Part shown: piece by piece, positions 9,947 to 20,750 of the stretch
Position numbering within the stretch: position 1 is the first letter of the stretch
How the letters are laid out: each line of letters begins with the position of its first letter
Assembly: GCF_002105155.1 (NCBI RefSeq)
Contig: NW_019028996.1
Location: 310,001-374,000, forward strand
Source: Lobosporangium transversale
Taxonomy: Eukaryota > Mortierellomycota > Mortierellomycetes > Mortierellales > Mortierellaceae
Direction of reading: 5' to 3'
DNA: 64,000 nucleotides
Program-made: the position numbers and the translations under genes
The notes under the pieces: generated by a model
The model's input: the letters and a program-made list of their open reading frames with translations, nothing else
Told to the model about the DNA's origin: nothing
Database searches by the model: none

Positions 9947-10064
9947 ATGTTGCGATTAGCAGTCATTTATATGGGTTTTTACTATAGCTAAGATTTTTAC
10001 CCAGGATCATAATAAACACATCTTTCTTTCGTTCTCGTTACTTATTATGATCCTGGCATATTTC
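9947..10064 (+). repeat. Copy B of ~120-bp direct repeat with internal 13-bp inverted repeat
   Basis: Direct repeat of 7979-8100. This copy contains a perfect inverted repeat, AGGATCATAATAA at 10003-10015 and TTATTATGATCCT at 10042-10054. Copy A keeps the right arm, while its left arm is degraded to GGATCATAT. Confidence 0.85.
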
Positions 10065-10643
10065 ACCAAGAAAGCACTGATACAAAAAATTATTATTCGC
10101 GTTTGAACACTTACAATATCAGTAACAGCTTCTTGTTCTTGAAATGAGGGAGTATTAGACATGTTCATAGTGGGATGAATGTAAGGTGAAGAATGGGTGT
10201 GCATACTTTCGATTGTGTGGTGAAAACAAGAGTGTTTGATGTTTATAATTCGTCACATCAAGAAAAAATATTTTCTCACACACAGCACAGCCCAACTTTG
10301 AACAAATTTATCAATTGTCGCTCTTTCTTTAACTTGCTTCACTTCCTCTTCCTTTATCCTTTCACTTTTTTCTTATTTCCCTCCGGTTTTGCTCCCGTCA
10401 AGTTTGCTCTCCTTCCTTTTTCATTTTGTCCAAGCCTTCATTCATTGCCATTTTTTTTTCCTTTTTTTTTTTTTTTTTTTTTTTTTTCTTTTCCTCCCTC
10501 ATCTTCATCTCCACAGCTTACATTGTCACAATTTTGAATCATCCTGCTACTGACTTAACATACTTAACATTTTTATCAAACTTTTCCTGTTTTCTGTCCT
10601 CCGTCCATTTACGCCCTTGTTTTTAAACAGTTTTGAAATCGCA

Positions 10644-13489
10644 ATGGGAAGCGGAACAACAACACCAAATGGTCCATCTAGACGTGGTTCGATTGAAAGA
10701 GAAAGAAAGAATGAGAAAATGCCAACCAAACTGAGGATTTATTGCATTGTTGAGGGAGAAGCAACATCTTTTCCTGTCAGGATTTTCCCCGATTGTTCAG
10801 TTGGTGAACTCAAGCAAGCCATCAAGGCAGCGAAGAAGCCAGAACTCGATCATGTTGCCGCAGACAAGCTCACGCTTTGGAGAGCAGTCAACCCCAAGAG
10901 AGACAGGGACGATAAAGTAGATTTTGATGGCACCGTTGACAAGACAGAGCTCGATGACGAGATGGCACTTCTTTCTGAGCTGGACGAGCTGACCAGCCGA
11001 AGGACATATGTTATTGTCAAGCCGCCGCCGCCAGGTATGTATTTAGCTCTTGATGGACTGATGGCTGTTGATATTTTTAATCGACGAAGCTTATTGTCAT
11101 TCATGACGTCATTGATTTGACTTGATGTAGTTCAAAACAGCTCTTTATGTTTGAGATGTATCATGGCTAAACTATCTAACCAGGGGCGGCTTTGGATTTC
11201 TTTATAAAAAGAATTTGAAAAGTCGCCCCATGGTTCGTGCGTATACTCTGACTCTCACTGTCCTCTCGCGAGTCTTTTTACTTGAGCTTATTTCGGCTCC
11301 CCACCGCCCTATCGCATACAAGTACTTTTATCAAGGCCTCCTATCTAACTATCCTCTTGTTGTTTTTTGCGTGGATTTTAAACAGCCCCAAGAAGTCCAA
11401 AAAGGAACCTAGAAGACACAGAAGACGGAGGTTTAGAAGGTGAGTTCATCCCACTCATAGTTTTGATGATTCTTGAGAAAGTTTGTTTATTTCATACTCA
11501 CGTCAGTCTCGCTATTCCTATATGCTCAAAGAGCACCTTGCAAAGCGCTGTCGTTCCTTGAAGCGATATATTGCAGCCGATGGCAAACCCGTAGTTTTAC
11601 CCCTCCATATACTGGATTTGATCGAAAATAACAAGTACGCACCAGAACCCCGCGCCGAGTTCCAATCGCTTTTGACGGTGAAGGCTGGAGATCGAATTAC
11701 TTCAATGGATCTTGGTCAGAGCCCAAAATTCTTTGCGAGAGGCTATCAAGGTCGCGAGTTTTTTGTGACCGAACAGATGATGGACCTATGGAATAGATTC
11801 GAAAATGACAGTGTGGCGTCTGTCAAGAAATGTTTATCGGGTCCAATGGGCGTCGGCAAATCATACATTTCATGGTTCCTTGCGGCCAAGGCATACGCAC
11901 ATGGTTGGCCAGTGCTTTATATTGCCGATGCTAGTAAACTTAACAACTGTGACACTAAAACTGCCGCAGCAAAGCTAATCTGTCAACTCTTCTTATCCAT
12001 CAACAAAGATATTTTGACAGCCTCAGAGCTCAAGGAAATGGTCGCAGATGAAACATCGGAGTATCCTTATGGGAATAGCGCCAGCTGTATCTTGAGTACC
12101 CTACTCCAGTTAAAAAGTCAAAAAACATTATTTGTCGTGGATGAGCATGGTGCGCTATTTCCAGAAGAAGGTAAGTCTGCGCCCGCAAGGTTCCCAGTTT
12201 TATGGCCTCTAAAGACTTTCAACTGTTGGAACAATTCAAATAACGCGAGAGCAGTGTTCGCCAGCACGGCGAATTTTGAGAGGTGTATTCTCACAGACGC
12301 ACCGGAATATGTTGAGTATGTTGGTCCAATGTCGCCTGATATTTTCAATAAGCTACTGGATGTGATCATAAATAAGGTCCACCCAACAGCCCGCCAACAT
12401 TTGAATGAGCTACGATGTGAGATTCAAAGAGCCACCGGATGTGTGCCACGGGAGCTTAATAATTTTTTTGACAAAGACCGTGGAGATATTGAGCTCACAG
12501 CTAATGGGATCAAGCAACGACTAAAGGGTTATGAGAAGGATCGCAAAGATCAATTCTTCGAGACCTTGAAGAGCTATTACGGCAAAGTTGAACCGATATT
12601 CAAAACAGATGTCCGTCGAGCTCTAGCCGATGTGTTTCTGCAAAACAAGGATCATGCAGGAGCGCCACTTGATTGGAAATTCTACGATATTGGAATAATA
12701 TATCTGTATAAGCACGCGGAAAGGTATTTGATTTTGCGGCAGCCAATTACACCAGCATCAGAGGCGGCACTTTTGGACCTATACAGGCTATGCCCACTCC
12801 CCAACGACTACATAAATGACATAAGGAAGGGTACCTTGAGTCCTGACCAATTTTCCGATGCTATCTTCCAGAAGCTTATCAAGGAAAAAAACATAAAGTT
12901 CAACACGACAAATCTCGCTGGGAAGGAGGGACACGTTTTAGAGCTGAGAGTCGATGGCTTTGAACATCTTCAAGATCCACCCAAAAGATTTGAGGACGAG
13001 GGCAAGAATATCTTGATAAATGGAGGCGAACTACCTCGATTCGATTTTATACTTGGCTACACTTTTATTCAGGTTTCGATCAGTGATTTTCAAAAACACA
13101 ACGAGGGCTCTGCAAACATTGATTTGGCATTTACAGATCGGAGATATTCTGAAGGCAGAAATCAAATCGAGTATTTCCTAGACTACACATACGGCGGAAC
13201 TCACAGAGCAGTAATGGAAACAACAAAGCTGACCAAAAAGACCCAAGGTAAGAATGCTGGCGAAGAAAAATCAGAAACCAGGTATAAAAGGGACTTCAAA
13301 GTAACGAGAGATGGTGTGCTGTGTCCGGACTTTAAGATTTTGTATATTCGCGGGAAAAATGACCTTGATGACAAAGGCAACGAAGTACATAGACCGCCCA
13401 ATGACATCGGTAAAGTCCAGGAGTTTCCCCAGATAAGACATGTTTGTTGGGACGAAGTTAAAAAGAGCTTGTTCGGTGATTTACTTTAA
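10644..13489 (+). CDS. Crinkler (CRN) family protein: Ubl header, P-loop ATPase, candidate nuclease
   Basis: Predicted 800-residue protein in three exons: 10644-11034, 11386-11439 and 11532-13489. Residues ~29-125 match the ubiquitin-like Crinkler N-terminal header, with ADKLTLWR typical of fungal members. The Pro-rich PPPP segment marks the end of the header. Exon 3 encodes a P-loop NTPase: Walker A GPMGVGKS at about 252-259 and a Walker-B-like LFVVDEHG near 347-353. The C-terminus contains FDFILGYTFIQVSIS near 651-665, resembling the D...QxS variant core of REase-type nucleases described for CRN proteins. CRN proteins are known as secreted effectors in oomycetes and chytrids and as intracellular conflict proteins in free-living eukaryotes. 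I see no signal peptide. The exon 3 acceptor was chosen because it alone keeps the reading phase. A palindromic repeat in intron 1 recurs downstream of the stop. Confidence 0.8.
11183..11241 (+). repeat. Palindromic repeat copy 1, inside intron 1 of the CRN gene
   Basis: A 47-bp near-palindrome (11183-11229), GGGGCGGCTTT...AAAGTCGCCCC, is followed by ATGGTTCGTGCG. It matches 13912-13972 with about three differences, one of them an extra C. The arms can pair almost to the centre, which is TTTATAAAAA. No protein-coding role is apparent. Confidence 0.9.
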
Positions 13490-13566
13490 TTCCAATAAAA
13501 TTTTTTAGACAAATCCTTTTTAAAAAGATGTCATATTGCAGGCATATTTTGTATATATTTATGGAG

Positions 13567-13890
13567 TTACCTGATCCTTAGGATGATTGCAAATAGCCAA
13601 AGGCCTTCAGCACTCATACCTTGGAGAGCCCGACCGCATATTACATTTGCGATAATTATTTCTCTGCCCAGGTTCATGTACATACTTGAGGAAGCAATGT
13701 TCGAGTACTGGGAGGAATCTCTCATATTACTCTGTGCTGCACTATGCAGTAGGTTGAGACTCCACTCAATAGAAATTGTATTCACAAAGAGACCATCAAC
13801 AACCTTATTGCCACTGTTGATCCACTCAAGTCCCCAGTCATTACCTTGTTTCGCCTTTATTTTATTGTTCTTCAAGATGAAGGGCCACAC
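13567..13890 (-). pseudogene. Possible gene fragment, family unknown
   Basis: An open minus-strand segment of ~107 codons (beginning WPFILKNNKIKAKQG) has a protein-like mix of residues but no ATG at its beginning. An in-frame stop lies just upstream, at the edge of the palindromic repeat. It may be the truncated C-terminal part of a gene disrupted at the repeat boundary. No family is recognised, and it could be chance. Confidence 0.25.
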
Positions 13891-13911
13891 TTCTCGGTAG
13901 AATGTTTAGGC

Positions 13912-13972
13912 GGGGGCGACTTTGGATTTCTTTATAAAAAGAATTTGAAAAGTCGCCCCCATGGTCCGTGCG
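13912..13972 (+). repeat. Palindromic repeat copy 2, downstream of the CRN gene
   Basis: A 49-bp near-palindrome (13912-13960) with arms GGGGGCGACTTT / AAAGTCGCCCCC, followed by ATGGTCCGTGCG. It is in the same orientation as copy 1, as shown by the shared 12-bp right flank. It lies 422 bp after the CRN stop codon. Confidence 0.9.
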
Positions 13973-15385
13973 CGCCGTAGAGATCCTCGCTCACTTGTTA
14001 AGGCGAACTGTTCGGTGCTTGTTGGTTATCCAAATCTGCTCTGATTTCACCGCAATTTAGCGGAATTGATTAGCATCCTCTGAATAGCTGCCATCCAGAG
14101 AGACAACTTCGAATGGACAGGATGTTCAAACCAATAAAACTTGTCTGAAAGTCTGCTAATCCTCAAGCCATAAGGCAAATAATGCCTCTGAACGCCTCAA
14201 TGGGACTATGGGGCGCTTTTAGGGTGCAGAAAAGGCAAGATTGTCTCTTTTGAGCAATGAAGGATATAGGATTTGTTCCTTGGAGGCACACTTTTTTGAA
14301 ACCACGCTTGTTGCTAGTAAAAACACAAATGGTTCCCGTTTTCCGCATACTTTCAGTGCTTCCACAATCCAAGGGCTGTGATGTAGTCATCAAATGTTAT
14401 ATGTTTATCGAAGCATTGACACATCCCTTGCAAAAGTTCAGATGTATGCTAAGAATATTGTTTAAGGGAACGCAGAGTAGTCAATGACATGTGGTAGTGT
14501 TCAGGTGTTTATACAATCATATGGAGTCCGAACAGTCGTCATAGTCGATAGTGATTTTATAATGAGATTGACTTGCGGTTCGCTGGTGATTGATTGGTGG
14601 TTAAAGATAAAGCCGCATCACTCTTTAAGAAAACTATCAGACGTAAGAAAAGGGAAAAGAAAAAAACCTTGGGTTTTGGCCTTTAATGGGTTTGCTGCTT
14701 GATTTTTGCACCTTTGGCAAGCGGATCGCATCAGTATTGCTTTTACGCACCATAAATGAGACCTCATAATGGTGGCAAGAAGGCAATAGCCGGTTATTTT
14801 CTGTTAGTAGGAAGCAGAGAGAACTAGATCTGGCCTTGCCTGCTCTACAGCCAAGAGGATATCCCGGATAGAAGCAGTTTTTGTAGTGGTTTAGTTCTTA
14901 GATTTCTTTTTGCAATAAGCCGCTTCCTCGTTGAAACTCTTACAATCATTGCATACTATCACGCACGGGTCATACTATGCAAGCTAGAGGCTTTATATTA
15001 TTTTATGGTTTTCTCTCTATTACTTTACACGCTCGGGCAGCCCATAGTGCTACTTTTAGGTGCTATGTAGTTACTACGGATACTCGCGGTAACAATAGTT
15101 AGGTATTGGTGTTTCTAATACCTCTTGAATGGATCAGGTTCAGGTACGCGTCTTGAAACACAGTAGTTGATTTGCCCCTAAGCGAATGCCCTGATCATTT
15201 ACAGTAAGCCACAATCAATTGGGCAAGAACTGACTTGATACTCCTGCGAGCCTGAGAAATGGGCGATGGTAGTAAAAGCTTCTTTTCGATCGACTCATCT
15301 AGTTTCTCTCTCTTTCTTTTTTTTTTTTTTTTTTTTTTCAAATTCAAATTCTTAACATTCAACCTATTAAGCAACAAAACACATC

Positions 15386-17728
15386 ATGCCAGTGCGACAT
15401 CTCGATTGTAAGTGATGGCTGTCAGGACACTGCTCTTTTCCTTTTCCTTTTTTAAGTTGCTCCACATCGCCTCAACAAGTGTAGTGAAAAAAAAGAGCTA
15501 ACCTGCGAACAACCTTACATCGGCCTGTTGCCTCAATTAAATAGTCTACTTGACCCAAAAGAACCTGGCGTCAACACACCCATTGACGACGCTTAAGGAT
15601 ATCCGATTGGGCATTGATGGCAGCGTATGGCTCAAGAAAGTCATTGGGGCGGCGTCGGAGCAGTATTTGCCTGGCATTGGTGGCATACCTTCGTGCCTTC
15701 GAAAGACTATTGAGAAAGAGCTAGAAGGATTCAAGTGAGTGTGGACTGCTTCGGGAAATTTGTTGCTCTTTTAGTTTTTTTAATGTTTCGCGCAGGCAGA
15801 ACAAGGATTGCAAAAAGAAATGATACGAACTGATTATCTGACCTACAAAACACAACCATTAGAGCTGCTTCTATCCACCCATTATTTGTTTTTCCGGGAC
15901 TGTCTTTAATCCGTAAAGACAAACCCCACGTCAATGATGACCTCAAGATCCCAAAGAGAAATACAGCGTGGGAAGCAGCCAACGCGGGGAAGATGGAGCT
16001 GGCACTCTCTTCTTGGAGCGGATCGTATGTGGTCCACCAGCCAGATCTGTACCATTTAGTCATCAGAATCTTAAAGGAACATAACATCGATTATCTCAGA
16101 GCACCTTATGGCGCTGGAGCACAGGTACATTAGCAACATTAACGACCTACTACAGAACGAAGGAAGAAGAGCATGGATTTGATGTTATCTTAAAATCCAC
16201 TACATCACGTTCATTAAATGCCTTCTTTCTTTCTTTTTTTGCTGTTTATTATCATAGCTTGTGTATCTAGAGCGCAATCCCAAGCAAATCATTCATGCGA
16301 TCTATGCAGGACCTGACTTACTTATGTTTGACGTAGAACGCGTTATCACCCAGATCGACTTTGGAAAGCAGACTTACCAGGCCATCTCTAAAAAATCTGT
16401 TCTTCAGGATATGGTGTTGACGGATGAGCAGTTCTTAGACCTTTGCATCCTTGCAGGAGTTGACCATTGCCCAACATTTCCTCCTTTTTCAGTCGAAGGT
16501 GGCTTTGCATATAAGAGTATCCATGAGCTGCTACAACACAGGACTGGATTTAATGCTGTTAAAGCCTATGCTGATTCTCCTCAAGTAAGGAACAACAATA
16601 GCAAAAAAAAGGACATATATATATGAAGACCAGCTGTTAAGGCTTAATCGCGTTGACTCTTCCTACAATGGATAGGTTGTAAAGAGCAACTATGTGGATT
16701 TGTTTTGCAGGATGCGTTGTGCGATGCGCCACCACCCTATTCTGACAGATGAAGGGCATGTGGAACCCATGAACGTGATTCAAGCACCTAATGACATTCA
16801 CGAATTCATTGGTTTCCGCCTTCCAGATGAGGTGTACTATTACATTTCACGTGGTCTTATTGCAGACACTACACTCAACACTCTACTTTGCGGATATGGC
16901 GTAGAATTTTCACCGCTCTGCAATGGAGAAGCCAAGGAATATCGTGCTTTCCTAGCAGGAGATATCATTAAAATGAAAGCCCAGACAATGGCGTTAGTCA
17001 AGTCGCAGCTACATTCATTCTTCCATGATCGCAGGATCGCAATCATTCACTGGTATGAGAACAATAATGTGACAGGAACAGAACATGTAGTCAAGTCGGA
17101 GGCTGCACCCGTTCCCGTTGAAGCCATCTCCAACTGGAAGTCAAGCCAACAATCTGTCGAGAAAGAGCTCAAGAAGGCGAATGTAAGCCTTTCTATATAT
17201 AAAGGGCTTGCCTCCGATTATTCTTCCGCTATTACTGACATGAGAACTGTCCTCGCTTGTTTCGTGTATTTGAATAGATTACAACGCCAAATTTTTCATT
17301 TGCTTTGGGGCTACTCACCAATCCCAATGATGCTGCTGCTACAGTGCAGCCCAAGGATGCTAATGGGAAATCTGCACCTCTTATGACACTTCAGGAGGTC
17401 CAAACTCGTCATCTATCAAAACTTCTGCAGCTTAGATCATTCATTGACTCTTCTCATACACCTCTGCCATATGGCAAAGCTATTATTGATGCTTTCAAGG
17501 CTCATCCTTCAGCACCTGTCGAGTTCCAGGATGCTCTCTTTATTGCATTGGAACTAATTAGAGCCGAACTTTTAACTGCCCGGCCATATAGCCACAGCTA
17601 TGTCAAGAAGGCAGTTTTAGATGATGAGACCGGCACAAAGGCTGTTCGACTTATCTCAAGAACCGTTTCATTGATCTGGGCGCGCTTCAAGGTAAAATCA
17701 CAAAATATTATGATTCATCTATCTTAGG

Positions 17729-17762
<34 letters not shown>

Positions 17763-18287
17763 CACGAATGAACTAAAGCTCAGTTAAAGTTTTTTTTTAC
17801 ATATATATAGGGTACCAAAATTTGGTCCGGACCTTTAAATCGTGAATTACTAGCTTTTAACAGCGTTAATAAGGTGTTAACGCGCAACCTGCGTCACTTG
17901 GGCGAAGCCTTAATTGTTGAGATGCTGCTTGCGAACGAATGTCAAAAGGATACATTGGACTTTTCAGAGCTTGCAACACACTTGCCATTTGCGTACGAGC
18001 CCTCGACAGTATTGGGAATTTTAGTCAAAGAATACCTCGAAACATTGACGCTAAGCGGCGACATCAATAACAAGGATCAGGCATTACAGCATGTGGAAGA
18101 ACACATTGGAGCAACCTCGACGTCGAGTTTGGCCAATAGTATTAAAGAAGAGATCCAGCGAGGTTTTGCATTTTGGGAGGTGGTTGTTAGTGCGGTCAAG
18201 TCACTCAGTGCTACTAATGCAATTAGCAGGGAGCTACAGCAAGAATTCCAGGATGCCAATAACTGGATCAAGAGCCGCAAAGTTTAA
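15386..18287 (+). CDS. MKT1: MKT1-like post-transcriptional regulator (XPG-like fold)
   Basis: Predicted 732-residue Mkt1 family protein in seven exons: 15386-15407, 15545-15734, 15863-16124, 16258-16584, 16676-17182, 17278-17691 and 17811-18287. In yeast, Mkt1 works with Pbp1 on mRNAs such as HO in the cytoplasm. The N-terminus has the XPG-N-like signature LKDIRLGIDGSVWLKK, then SLIRKDKPH and the I-region-like ILAGVDHCPTFPPF. The C-terminal ~300 residues match the Mkt1 C-terminal domain, with an Ala/Leu-rich helical end. Several acidic metal ligands of true XPG nucleases are not evident, as expected for this family, so it is probably not an active nuclease. The first exon is only 22 nt; its phase and the resulting MPVRHLDFYL start agree with the family. 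Yeast Mkt1 is somewhat longer (830 residues). Confidence 0.85.
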
Positions 18288-18289
18288 AA

Positions 18290-18326
<37 letters not shown>

Positions 18327-19451
18327 AAGCAATAAACAACTCTGAATCTAGCATTTCCTTAAATTAAAGGGTGATGTTAATCATTTAGTTTAAATAATTA
18401 AGTTATATGAATTAAACTTAAAGTATACAAGCTACGTTAATTTGTTTCTTAAGCAGGCTAATAAGCTAAAGACTTTTAGGAATTTTAAACTATTTGTGAT
18501 CCTTTTTCACCTTCAAGCATAACTGAGGACTCTTGTAATCAACAAAAAAAAATCGTCTCTTCCTCCAGTTCAAGCCTTTCAGTACGTTAAGCGAAGTTAA
18601 GAAACCAATATTAAGGTAAGAAGTCCACTTCTTTTACAATATTTCTACACATCAAGTAAACATAGTGGAGAAAAAAATTACTTCTGCATGCAGAGTAGGT
18701 GGTATTACCCTATCAGAAGGAGGTCAGTTGTGGATAGGTGCAAATCCAACTCCAATCGATTGAGTACAGCACAATCCTGGCTGAATTTCATCAGCAAGAA
18801 GTGCAACACGTAAATGTTTATTATAAACAGGTCCGGTCATAGTGGCAGCTCGCTTGCATGCTGGCATGGTCGATCCCATTCAAAAATATCATCTGTATAT
18901 GCCAACTGGCTGGGGGTATTGAGGTTGTTGTTGGTTGAGAAGGTGGCCACAGGCTACGTTGTGTCCCGTCATGACGTTGCAATGCATGTATGTTTTGCAA
19001 GTCCTGCAATATAATCTGCGGATCTCCACTTGGCCGACGAAATCCTCGCAAACCGGACCTTGCTTGGAAGTACAATATTCGCTGACACCAACGATTATGT
19101 AATCTAGACTTCGAGTCTTTAGAGTATCATTTTATAAAAAATGTCAGTTTGGTGTAATTAATATAAATCTAGATGTATTAAAAAAGTCAAACACAATGTT
19201 TGTCTTCTGCATGACATACAAAAGCTATGTCTCATGGAGGGAAGACAGCTTCATGCTTAAGGAGAATTGACCTAGTCCTACTCCAATAACCACCTTGTTG
19301 GCAACACCTTACCTTTCTCTAATAGTTCCGGTTGACTTGAGCAGATGATTGGTGATTTTAAACTCCGTGTCACGAACTACTCTAATAAAAAAGCACCGCC
19401 AAGCCTGATCCATGCGCAACGTGGTGTTTTTTAAAACATATAATGCCAGCC
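18288..19451. other. Intergenic region between MKT1 and the decayed transposase
   Basis: Begins with a ~35-nt A-rich run just after the MKT1 stop. The rest is AT-rich, with only short unsupported frames. It may include the 3' part of the mobile element to its right, but no terminal repeat could be identified. Confidence 0.6.
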
Positions 19452-20603
19452 CTAGAAGCTGATTTTGGTCTTCCAATAGTCTTGGATGCACTGTTTGTAG
19501 TTGGAATGCTGTAGGGCCACCCATGTTGCCTCAGAGATATCGAAGCCTTCCCATTGAATCAGAAACTCCATGCCATCATTTCCTCCGCGATGGTCTAAAA
19601 CCCTAGCAGCCTCGTATCCCTCCTGCGCTGTCTCTGCCATAGTCTCATCGGCAGTGTCTAATATGTTGTGCTGTGAAATAGCAACGGATTAAAATGCCTC
19701 TTGTAGCTCCAGAAGACTCCGACCATGATTTAGTTTGACTTTGATGCTGGGAGCTTCTCATAAGCAACCTGATACTCATTGCTGTCTGGAAAGTCAAACA
19801 CATCTTGCATCCAGAATGTGTGGTGCGTCTGAGTAGCGATATTATGGATGGATGGGAGCGTCGTGTGTGAACTTGGAGAAGGTGGATTGCATGTCTCCAA
19901 AGCACCCTTCGATGCTTGACCGAAATCCACCAAACACTTTATTGTAATGTAGCTCTTGGTCTGCCATGGCCATCCCTCTGGTATTGTGCACAGGATAAGA
20001 GAAGTTCTCGTAGGACAGTGGATCTGATGACTCGACAATTTGTCTAACGAATCCACTGTAACTGCCGTCAATAGCAATAGCGTCCAGCTTGTGTATGTGC
20101 GATGCAATGTTCATCTTCACAAGCATCACTCCATCATTGAAATCCCGACAAGGAGCTGGCTTGGTTGCAAACAGTATGATATTGTTCATGTCTGAACACC
20201 CTTTAATACGAAAGCCAGACTTCTTGAGTTTATAAGAGTAGAGACTTGGTTTATCAGCGCCAATATGGCTGACTCTTGTGTCATGCCCGTCTAGATTCAA
20301 AGGCATATGCTTGAAAGGGTCTGGGTTGTTCTTGGCAAGTAGCAAGCGTAGCTTCAAGCTCGAGCACATATCTCTCATTATTGAGGTTATGTCATCATGT
20401 AGTTTCACAGGGTCCCGAAGATAAAATTCCTTGTGCAAGTCGTAAAAGGACGTCTTTGGTATGAACCTTGACATTGTAGACAATGAATCTCCTGTAATCA
20501 GTGCACACAGGAGCAGAAGACCCTTTTCGACATTACGATATGGGCTACCATAGTCACGCATCCCAAATACTTGTGTCAGAAAAAAGAACGTAGGGATGAT
20601 CAA
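19452..20603 (-). pseudogene. DDE (HARBI1/DDE_4-like) transposase with C-terminal chromodomain, frameshifted
   Basis: The minus-strand frame at 20603-19842 contains three catalytic-type motifs of a DDE_4/Harbinger-like nuclease in order: NLDGHDTRVSH, AIAIDGSYSGF and FRSSIEGCFGDM. The frame then hits a stop within CCCATCCATCCATAAT. Treating one ATCC as an extra tandem copy restores the next open segment (NIATQTHHTFWMQDVF...), so a 4-bp duplication frameshift is likely. A possible intron (donor CAG|GTTGCT, acceptor TTTCACAG) then joins to a 19452-19640 segment carrying a clear chromodomain: YEAARVLDHR, EFLIQWEGF, ATWV and a terminal DYWKTK. No good ATG begins the frame, so the 5' end is missing or in an unseen exon. 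It lies 147 bp downstream of the SEC66 stop. Chromodomains commonly tether mobile elements to modified histones. Confidence 0.7.
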
Positions 20604-20750
20604 GTCTCAAGAATAATCAAATTTGGACATTCTTTTCCAAGCCTTTTACTCCCACAAATTCTTCGTGTTTCTTTATTCGAGGCTGTTCTTCCTTTATTTG
20701 GCGTCCTAGAATGGTTATATTCTAAATGCAGTCAAGGTAATAAAGACGTT

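Larger units (their letters stand above)
8704..10643. other. Repeat-rich intergenic region upstream of the Crinkler gene
   Basis: No gene is supported. It holds a tandemly duplicated block associated with A-runs (about 9237-9595), three 23-bp palindromic units (9786-9897), copy B of the direct repeat (9947-10064) and a pyrimidine-rich leader with a long T run at about 10462-10487 before the Crinkler ATG. Confidence 0.7.
13490..15385. other. Intergenic region with a gene fragment and palindrome copy 2
   Basis: Apart from a minus-strand coding-like fragment (13567-13890) and palindrome copy 2, I see no gene. 13,980-15,300 contains only short, interrupted frames. A T run of about 24 nt at 15317-15339 precedes the MKT1-like start. 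Confidence 0.65.

Noticed and set aside
18821-19075. Minus-strand frame downstream of the chromodomain
   Set aside because: No recognisable domain and no clear splice connection to the transposase remnant.
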